Shown: in pieces, positions 1 through 4,443 of the stretch
How positions within the stretch are numbered: the first letter of the stretch is position 1
How the letters are laid out: the number at the start of each line of letters is the position of its first letter
DNA from: an uncultured Lachnospiraceae bacterium
GTDB lineage: Bacteria; Bacillota_A; Clostridia; Lachnospirales; Lachnospiraceae
Reading direction: 5' to 3'
Assembly: GCA_900556645.1 (NCBI GenBank)
Contig: USPJ01000114.1
Coordinates: 1-5,306, forward strand
Length of the DNA stretch: 5,306 nucleotides
The notes under the pieces: model-generated
Told to the model about the DNA's origin: nothing
The model's database searches: none
What the model saw: the letters and a program-made list of their open reading frames with translations, nothing else
Made by a program: the position numbers and the translations under genes

Positions 1-1
1 T

Positions 2-19
2 ATTATTAGAATTATTAGA
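2..19. repeat. Perfect tandem 9-bp repeat (ATTATTAGA x2)
   Basis: ATTATTAGA occurs at 2-10 and again directly at 11-19, just upstream of the first gene. Read in that gene's frame it would give Leu-Leu-Glu twice, and this frame is open to the left edge. It may be AT-rich leader DNA, the end of an upstream gene, or part of a longer N-terminus. Only the repeat itself is certain. Confidence 0.6.
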
Positions 20-32
20 AAATTTGCATATT

Positions 33-38
33 AAAGGA
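33..38 (+). promoter_or_regulatory. Ribosome binding site of the membrane GGDEF gene
   Basis: AAAGGA lies 6 nt before the ATG at 45. This favours ATG 45 over the in-frame TTG at 24, which has no purine-rich site before it. The protein then begins Met-Lys-Lys, followed by a charged stretch and the first membrane helix, a normal arrangement. Confidence 0.7.
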
Positions 39-44
39 TATGTC

Positions 45-1166
45 ATGAAAAAAGTCGTTTATGTGAAAGATCATAAAAAGTTAAATGAAGAGAAATGTGC
101 CGAATGGAAACGTGTGGTATTCTCTTCTCTGTGGAAGCTTTGGGTGGTGGCTCTTTTGGCGGCTCTGTTTTTGTTTGCCTTCTATCAACCAAATGCGGAG
201 TGTGACAGGATGCGGTACTTTAAGCTTTTTGTCATTCGCCCTACTTTTTGGTCCGGTCTACTTTTGATAGTCGCACAGGGGCTTATTAATGGATTGATGA
301 AGAAAGTAAATCAGCAGGTGTTATCCGTCTGTACCATTGTTGTCTTTAGCCTTTTTGCGGGGATATGTGTATGCGTACACACCAGCGTACCGTTGATGCC
401 GGTGCTTTTGCTGTTTCCTATGACCTTGATACCGCTGTATCGGGATGCCAGAATGGGAATTTTCCAGGGAATATGTTCCATTGCTATTTACATAGCATAC
501 CGATTGTATTTTGTGCCTCATACACCGTATATGCCGCCGAGAAATTCCTTGATAGATGTTACGATTTTCGTGGCTTCTGCCATTGCGTTGTATGTAATTG
601 TGGAACAGGTGAATATTTCATTTATTTTATATGATGAAAAGTCCTCTAGGGATTCGTTGACCCATTTTCATAATCATGAGTCTTTCTATGAGGAACTGGA
701 ATATTATATGAAGTCTTATCAACAGAAGAAGGCTCCGTTTTCCGTTTTGATAGCGGATATTGATGATTTTAAAAAGGTAAATGATACTTATGGTCATGCC
801 TTTGGAGATCAGGTTATCCGTCAGGTGGTAGAAGCATTTGATTTGATTCGGGGGAAGAATGATTTTGCGGCACGTTATGGCGGAGAAGAGTTTGCCATGA
901 TTCTGCCGGGAAGAACTTTAAAGGAGGCGGCGGAAGTAGGGGAGCGTATCCGACAGGAATTTGAAAACTATGCCTTTCTGACTACTGAGGGAACCCGTCA
1001 TTTTACATTGAGTGTGGGTGTGGCGGAGTATAACAAAGTATATGAAAATGCCAGCTCATTTTTTGAATGTGCGGACCGTGCCCTTTATCAGGCAAAGAAA
1101 ACCGGAAAGAACAAAGTATGCTGTAATAACGGAGAATGTATCACAGACATGCAGAAAGAGAAATAA
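45..1166 (+). CDS. Membrane-anchored diguanylate cyclase (GGDEF domain)
   Basis: This 373-residue protein probably makes c-di-GMP from two GTP at the inner face of the membrane. After a charged N-terminus there are about six hydrophobic segments (roughly 28-47, 61-81, 92-111, 115-131, 137-156 and 169-187), a likely membrane sensor that matches no family I can name. The GGDEF domain spans about 200-360. It has the metal-binding DIDDF at 238-242, the nucleotide-contact NDTYGH at 246-251 and the active-site GGEEF at 279-283, an allowed variant of GGDEF, so catalysis is expected. The domain-start motif is altered: DSLTHFHN replaces the usual DxLTGLxN. The inhibitory RxxD site is not in register: Gly270 sits where Arg is expected, with Asp273 present and the nearest Arg at 269. 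The gene converges on the metal-sensor gene and shares a terminator with it. The start rests on the ribosome site, although the frame is open to the window edge. Family assignment is secure; the signal sensed is unknown. Confidence 0.93.
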   Translation: MKKVVYVKDHKKLNEEKCAEWKRVVFSSLWKLWVVALLAALFLFAFYQPNAECDRMRYFKLFVIRPTFWSGLLLIVAQGLINGLMKKVNQQVLSVCTIVVFSLFAGICVCVHTSVPLMPVLLLFPMTLIPLYRDARMGIFQGICSIAIYIAYRLYFVPHTPYMPPRNSLIDVTIFVASAIALYVIVEQVNISFILYDEKSSRDSLTHFHNHESFYEELEYYMKSYQQKKAPFSVLIADIDDFKKVNDTYGHAFGDQVIRQVVEAFDLIRGKNDFAARYGGEEFAMILPGRTLKEAAEVGERIRQEFENYAFLTTEGTRHFTLSVGVAEYNKVYENASSFFECADRALYQAKKTGKNKVCCNNGECITDMQKEK

Positions 1167-1170
1167 AATA

Positions 1171-1210
1171 AGTGTCAGTACAGGAATCCTGTGCTGACAC
1201 TTTTATTTTA
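1171..1210. terminator. Bidirectional intrinsic terminator between convergent genes
   Basis: AGTGTCAGTACAGG (1171-1184) pairs with the segment at 1188-1201 across a 3-nt AAT loop. The stem is 14 bp with a single G-U pair (1179 with 1193). The plus strand continues TTTTATTTTAT. On the minus strand the hairpin is followed by TTATTTTATTT, so both directions have the hairpin plus T-tract of an intrinsic terminator. It starts 4 nt after the GGDEF stop codon and abuts the stop codon of the metal sensor (1203-1205), so it serves both genes. Confidence 0.9.
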
Positions 1211-1532
1211 TAAATTTGCTGATGGCTTCTTCCAAATCCTTTAAAACCTGTTCGTCACCGGTTTCTACGGCATCCACCACGCAATGCTTGATATGGTCTT
1301 CCAAAATAATTTTTCCGATATTATTGATGGCAGAACGTACGGCAGCAATCTGAATTAAAACCTCGCTGCAATCTCTGCCCTCTTCCACCATGGTTTTTAC
1401 AGCTTCCATATGACCGATGGCACGGGACATACGATTTAAAACTGCCTTTGTATTTTCATGGTGATGTCCGTGAGTAACTACCGTTCCGTCTTCCAAGACA
1501 TGGCTGTGTGTATGTTCGTGTGTATGTTCCAT
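1203..1532 (-). CDS. CsoR/RcnR-family metal-sensing transcriptional repressor
   Basis: This 109-residue protein belongs to the CsoR/RcnR (DUF156) family of all-helical repressors, which release DNA when they bind metal. The helical core runs from about residue 28 to the end. Cys55, His80 and Cys84 have the spacing of the three Cu(I) ligands of Mycobacterium tuberculosis CsoR (36, 61, 65), so copper is the leading candidate. RcnR-type nickel/cobalt sensors have His at the last position, and persulfide sensors lack the His. The unusual part is the tail before the core: nine His in the first 25 residues, in an HxHxHxHxH run (3-11) and an HGHHH cluster (21-25). It could bind extra metal such as zinc, nickel or copper, and it blurs the metal assignment. 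AAAGGAG lies 6 nt before the ATG, with a good promoter upstream. The gene stands alone; no copper ATPase or chaperone is in the window, so its target is probably elsewhere or itself. The family is secure; the metal is inferred. Confidence 0.92.
   Translation of the reverse strand: MEHTHEHTHSHVLEDGTVVTHGHHHENTKAVLNRMSRAIGHMEAVKTMVEEGRDCSEVLIQIAAVRSAINNIGKIILEDHIKHCVVDAVETGDEQVLKDLEEAISKFIK
1506..1529 (-). repeat. In-frame 12-bp tandem repeat coding for His-rich tail
   Basis: The 12-bp unit GTGTGTATGTTC (plus strand) occurs perfectly at 1506-1517 and 1518-1529. On the minus strand each copy encodes Glu-His-Thr-His, giving residues 2-5 and 6-9 of the metal sensor. The unit is a multiple of three, so slippage would add or remove one four-residue His motif without breaking the frame. 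Confidence 0.9.
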
Positions 1533-1538
1533 AAAAAA

Positions 1539-1545
1539 CTCCTTT
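1539..1545 (-). promoter_or_regulatory. Ribosome binding site of the metal-sensor gene
   Basis: On the minus strand AAAGGAG lies 6 nt before the ATG at 1532-1530, separated by a run of T. It is near the ideal Shine-Dalgarno match and fixes the start, and so places the His-rich tail inside the protein. Confidence 0.85.
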
Positions 1546-1561
1546 GTAATATGTGATTTTT

Positions 1562-1590
1562 ATTGTAAAGCAAAACAGATAGAATTTCAA
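1562..1590 (-). promoter_or_regulatory. Sigma-A-type promoter of the metal-sensor gene
   Basis: On the minus strand TTGAAA (1590-1585) and TACAAT (1567-1562) are separated by exactly 17 nt. They match the TTGACA and TATAAT consensus at five of six positions each. Transcription would start near 1555, leaving a short leader of about 20 nt that contains the ribosome site. No obvious C/G-tract dyad of the CsoR operator type overlaps it, so autoregulation is not visible. Confidence 0.7.
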
Positions 1591-1619
1591 CATTCTTTGT
1601 GATAAAATATCAGTATAGT
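1591..1619 (+). promoter_or_regulatory. Weak candidate promoter of the rightward operon
   Basis: TATAGT at 1614-1619 is a fair -10 box 28 nt before the ATG at 1648. The sequence 17 nt upstream (CATTCT, 1591-1596) is a poor -35, so this promoter would be weak or activator-dependent. A second possible -10, TAAAAT at 1603-1608, also lacks a good -35. An operon promoter is expected here because the gene to the left is divergent, but its exact position is uncertain. Confidence 0.35.
1600..1612. promoter_or_regulatory. Small dyad in the divergent promoter region (possible operator)
   Basis: TGATA at 1600-1604 and TATCA at 1608-1612 form a perfect 5-bp inverted repeat with an AAA centre. It lies just upstream of the metal-sensor -35 box and just before the candidate rightward -10, where a regulator could affect either direction. 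It is short and AT-rich, so chance is quite possible. Confidence 0.25.
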
Positions 1620-1635
1620 GTGGGGTTTGCAAAAT

Positions 1636-1640
1636 GAGGG
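1636..1640 (+). promoter_or_regulatory. Ribosome binding site of the LacI-domain/GGDEF gene
   Basis: GAGGG lies 7 nt before the ATG at 1648. The in-frame GTG at 1618 has no such site and overlaps the candidate -10 box. From ATG 1648 the protein starts directly with the first strand of the ligand-binding fold (MKKIAVIICG), which supports this start. Confidence 0.75.
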
Positions 1641-1647
1641 AAAACGA

Positions 1648-3564
1648 ATGAAAAAAATAGCAGTAATTATTTGTGGAATAACCTATGAAAGCCAGCAGGA
1701 ATTTGTGCGGGGTGTCATAGGTTACGGACAGGAGCACGGAATTAATATTTATATATTTAACTGTTGTGCCGATTACGGAGAGTCAGAGGAATATAAACAG
1801 GGTGCTTTTCAAGTGTATGATTTGATGTATCCGGAGGAATATGACGGAGCGATTATTTTAAAGGATACCCTCCATTATAAAGAGGCACAGGAAAAAATTA
1901 TCCGGCGGATTCAGGAGAGTAGGATTCCGGCAATTTCCATAGATGCAAGGGTTCCGGGAATGGGATATAGCGGCGTGGACAATTATCGGGCAATCTATGA
2001 ATTAACCCAGCATATCATTGAAGTGCATGGGGTACGGGAGATTGCCTATGTCAGCGGACCTTTGGACAATGCAGACAGCAGGGACAGGAAAAGAGCCTAT
2101 CAGGATGTGCTGGGGGAAATGGGAATCCGCTGTAATGGGCGATGGCTCTATCAAGGGGATTTCAGTGTAGAATCCGGTGCTTATGCAGTAAAAGAATTCG
2201 TACAGATGAATTGGATGCCAAAAGCCATTATTTGTGCCAATGACAATATGGCGGTAGGAGCGATTATGGAATTGCAGGAGCAGGGTTATCGGGTGCCGGA
2301 GGATGTGATTGTGACAGGCTTTGACGATTCTAGAAAGGCGATTCATAATGCACCGTGCATTACCACCGTAAATCCTTATAGAGAGAAAATGGGTTATCAG
2401 GCATGCCGGTGTGTGGCGACTATGGATTACGAGGAAATACAGAAGGTAGAGCTTCTGACAGAGGCAAAGGTTATCTATACAGAGAGCTGCGGCTGCAAAT
2501 CAGAGCGGATTTGTGATGTGGAGAAATTTAGAAAACAACTGGTCCGAGTGGAAACCATGGGGATGCATTACAAGAAAAGCATCAATGAAATGTTTACAAA
2601 ATTCATGTCGTATACGGAGCCGAAAGAGATTTTTCAGGAGACGAGAAAGTATGTGCCGGAGCTGAAGGCAGAAAGCTTTTATATCGGGTTTATGGACGTT
2701 GGAAAGGTCATAGAGGAATCGGTAGAATTTTATTACCGGGAACGCTGTGGAGAGAAAAACCTTGGAGTCAGACAGGAGGAAGGGGAATATTCCCTGCCGT
2801 TAATGTATGAGAACGGCAGATTTTCTGTTTGTGATAAATTGCCAAAGGGCAAGTTGCTGCCAGAAGAAAGCGACCAGCGGAACGCAGGCTCTTTTTATTA
2901 TATTCTTCCGATACACTATCAGGAAAAATTCTTCGGATACTGTATGGTGGGGGAGTGTATGTTGTCCACAGAGGTGCATATTTTCTGCGAGTGGCTGAAA
3001 AATATAGGCATTTGTATTGAAAATGTCATTAAGACGAAAATTTTGCGGAGTATTATGGAGAAGTTGGATCAGATGAGAATCTGTGACGGTCTGACCGGAC
3101 TCTATAATCGAATGGGGTTCAATACGAAAATTCAGGGATATAAGCAGATGGCAAAGACCAGCGGCAGAAATCTCTTTATCAGTTTTCTGGATATTGACGG
3201 GCTGAAGATGGTAAACGATACCTATGGACATCAGGAAGGAGACTGGTTGATTCGGACTGTTGCAGACTGTATGAAAGAGGCGGCAAATGAAGAGGAAATA
3301 TGTATGCGGTTTGGCGGGGATGAATTTGTGTTGTTGGGACTGGAAAATATCATTAACAGCCGTCATCAGGAGTTTGAGCAAAAGTTCAAAGAGAATTTGC
3401 AGCAGATAAATCGGAAAAAGCCTCGGGATTATCAGGTTTCTGCCAGTATCGGAAGCTATGTAATAGAGGATATGGAGCATACCAATATAGAGGCAGTCAT
3501 GGATAAGGCAGATACAGAGATGTATGCGATGAAGCAAAAGAGAAAAGAGATGCAGGAGAGATAA
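1648..3564 (+). CDS. LacI-type ligand-binding domain fused to GGDEF diguanylate cyclase
   Basis: This 638-residue soluble protein is a probable ligand-controlled c-di-GMP synthase. Residues 1-280 form a LacI/GalR-type periplasmic-binding-protein fold: first strand KKIAVIICG (2-10), ICANDNMAVG (195-204) and VTGFDDS (222-228) are hallmark motifs of sugar- and nucleoside-responsive LacI regulators. The helix-turn-helix that normally precedes this fold is absent. There is also no signal peptide or membrane helix, so the ligand is sensed in the cytoplasm. Residues about 285-470 form a middle region of unclear identity, perhaps GAF-like, ending in a helix that leads into the output domain. The GGDEF domain (about 475-638) is intact: DGLTGLYNR (480-488), DIDGL (515-519), NDTYGH (523-528) and GGDEF (556-560). 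The inhibitory RxxD site is missing (Asn547 and Glu550 at those positions). About 20 cysteines are present, including Cys39-Cys40 and a Cys-Gly-Cys at 281-283. It is the first gene of an operon with a transporter. Ligand and target are unknown. Confidence 0.93.
   Translation: MKKIAVIICGITYESQQEFVRGVIGYGQEHGINIYIFNCCADYGESEEYKQGAFQVYDLMYPEEYDGAIILKDTLHYKEAQEKIIRRIQESRIPAISIDARVPGMGYSGVDNYRAIYELTQHIIEVHGVREIAYVSGPLDNADSRDRKRAYQDVLGEMGIRCNGRWLYQGDFSVESGAYAVKEFVQMNWMPKAIICANDNMAVGAIMELQEQGYRVPEDVIVTGFDDSRKAIHNAPCITTVNPYREKMGYQACRCVATMDYEEIQKVELLTEAKVIYTESCGCKSERICDVEKFRKQLVRVETMGMHYKKSINEMFTKFMSYTEPKEIFQETRKYVPELKAESFYIGFMDVGKVIEESVEFYYRERCGEKNLGVRQEEGEYSLPLMYENGRFSVCDKLPKGKLLPEESDQRNAGSFYYILPIHYQEKFFGYCMVGECMLSTEVHIFCEWLKNIGICIENVIKTKILRSIMEKLDQMRICDGLTGLYNRMGFNTKIQGYKQMAKTSGRNLFISFLDIDGLKMVNDTYGHQEGDWLIRTVADCMKEAANEEEICMRFGGDEFVLLGLENIINSRHQEFEQKFKENLQQINRKKPRDYQVSASIGSYVIEDMEHTNIEAVMDKADTEMYAMKQKRKEMQER
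3554..3558 (+). promoter_or_regulatory. Ribosome binding site of the EamA gene inside the upstream gene
   Basis: AGGAG lies 7 nt before the ATG at 3566 and within the last codons of the GGDEF gene, whose stop codon is only 1 nt from that ATG. This arrangement suggests co-transcription and possibly coupled translation. Confidence 0.8.
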
Positions 3565-3565
3565 A

Positions 3566-4423
3566 ATGTGGTTATATTATGCAATCGGTTCGGCAGTGTT
3601 TGCCGGAATTACATCCATAATTGCAAAAGTAGGAATGAAAAAGACAGATTCGGATTTGGCAACGGCAATCCGTACCATTGTGGTATTAATCTGTTCTTGC
3701 GTGATGGTGCGGATGGTAGGCTCCTATGAGACGATTCACAGCATCAGCAAAAGAAGCTTTGAATTTTTGATTTTGTCAGGATTGGCCACCGGAGCATCAT
3801 GGCTGTGCTATTTTAAGGCATTACAGTTGGGAGATGTCAATAAGGTGGCACCTATTGATAAATCCAGTACGGTATTAACGATGCTTCTGGCGTTTCTGTT
3901 TTTGGGCGAACAACTGACGCCTTATCGGATTGCGGCTATGGTAGCCATTGGAATCGGAACCTATATGATGATTACCAAGCAAAAAACCAGCAAACGTTCC
4001 AAGAGCAAAGCATGGTTGATATATGCGATTCTGTCGGCTGTGTTTGCAAGTCTCACCGCCATTTTGGCAAAAATAGGAATCGACGGTGTGGAATCCAATC
4101 TGGGAACGGCAATCCGTACCTTCGTGGTTTTGATTATGGCATGGCTGATTGTATTCGTAAAAGGAAAACAAAAGGAATTAAAATATATGACCTTTAAAAG
4201 CGGGATTTTTATCTGCCTGTCAGGATTGACTACCGGCCTCTCATGGCTTTGCTATTATCGGGCATTGCAGATGGGAGAAGCCAGTGTGGTAGTACCTATC
4301 GACAAGCTGAGTATTGTTCTGACGGTTATATTTTCTTCTGTTTTTTTGAAGGAGCATTTATCGAAAAAGGCATTTGCAGGGCTGGTTCTCATTGTGGCGG
4401 GAACCATGTTGCTGTTGATATAA
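3566..4423 (+). CDS. EamA/DMT-family transporter with two closely similar halves
   Basis: This 285-residue membrane protein is a drug/metabolite transporter superfamily member (EamA), probably moving a small metabolite across the cytoplasmic membrane; many relatives are exporters. It has about ten hydrophobic segments, five per half (first half roughly 2-20, 33-50, 66-86, 94-113, 119-136). The halves align without gaps at an offset of 148 residues: TAIRT at 33 and 181, SWLCY at 78 and 226, PIDK at 96 and 244. A hand count gives about 45% identity, high for the two halves of an EamA protein. Each half resembles the stand-alone half-size EamA proteins of about 140 residues (COG2510-like), so this looks like a fused tandem copy. 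The linker (137-148) is rich in Lys and Arg and should lie in the cytoplasm; with five helices per half, the halves would have opposite orientation. It starts 1 nt after the sensor gene's stop, so its substrate may relate to that sensor's ligand (inference). Confidence 0.93.
   Translation: MWLYYAIGSAVFAGITSIIAKVGMKKTDSDLATAIRTIVVLICSCVMVRMVGSYETIHSISKRSFEFLILSGLATGASWLCYFKALQLGDVNKVAPIDKSSTVLTMLLAFLFLGEQLTPYRIAAMVAIGIGTYMMITKQKTSKRSKSKAWLIYAILSAVFASLTAILAKIGIDGVESNLGTAIRTFVVLIMAWLIVFVKGKQKELKYMTFKSGIFICLSGLTTGLSWLCYYRALQMGEASVVVPIDKLSIVLTVIFSSVFLKEHLSKKAFAGLVLIVAGTMLLLI
3569..4420 (+). repeat. Internal duplication within the EamA gene (444-bp period)
   Basis: The units at about 3569-3976 and 4013-4420 encode the two homologous halves. 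Similarity survives at DNA level: AACGGCAATCCGTACC is identical at 3661-3676 and 4105-4120, exactly 444 bp apart. The stretches coding for SWLCY and PIDK also share many bases. This points to a fairly recent duplication, or to gene conversion keeping the halves alike. Confidence 0.85.
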
Positions 4424-4430
4424 GATAAGG

Positions 4431-4436
4431 AAGGGG
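4431..4436 (+). promoter_or_regulatory. Ribosome binding site of the patatin gene
   Basis: AAGGGG lies 7 nt before the ATG at 4444, in the 20-nt gap after the EamA stop codon. An AAGG just upstream (4427-4430) may add to it. No terminator or promoter is visible in the gap, so the gene reads as the third member of the operon. Confidence 0.7.
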
Positions 4437-4443
4437 AAAGCAG

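Noticed and set aside
1611..1630. Possible CsoR/RcnR operator around the GGGG tract (1622-1625)
   Set aside because: Family operators are symmetric, with AT-rich arms flanking G/C tracts. Here only one arm (GTATAG) and one G-tract are visible, with no matching second half.
1618..1647. GTG start adding ten residues to the LacI-domain/GGDEF protein
   Set aside because: No ribosome site precedes it, it overlaps a candidate -10 box, and the extra residues do not belong to the ligand-binding fold. ATG 1648 has a good ribosome site.
1533..1647. Riboswitch or c-di-GMP aptamer upstream of the operon
   Set aside because: The expected leader is only about 20-30 nt and holds no structured aptamer-like sequence.
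1634..1651. Five-codon leader reading frame (MRENE) whose stop overlaps ATG 1648
   Set aside because: It has no ribosome site of its own and contains the ribosome site of the real gene; very short frames like this occur by chance.
1648..1710. Signal peptide making the LacI-like domain extracellular
   Set aside because: The hydrophobic stretch after Met-Lys-Lys is the first beta-strand of the fold. It is too short for a membrane anchor, and the following residues match the core fold rather than a cleavage site.
2800..3537. Long antisense open frame of 245 codons
   Set aside because: It lies wholly opposite the GGDEF gene, has no recognisable domain or ribosome site, and its composition is what the reverse frame of that gene would give.
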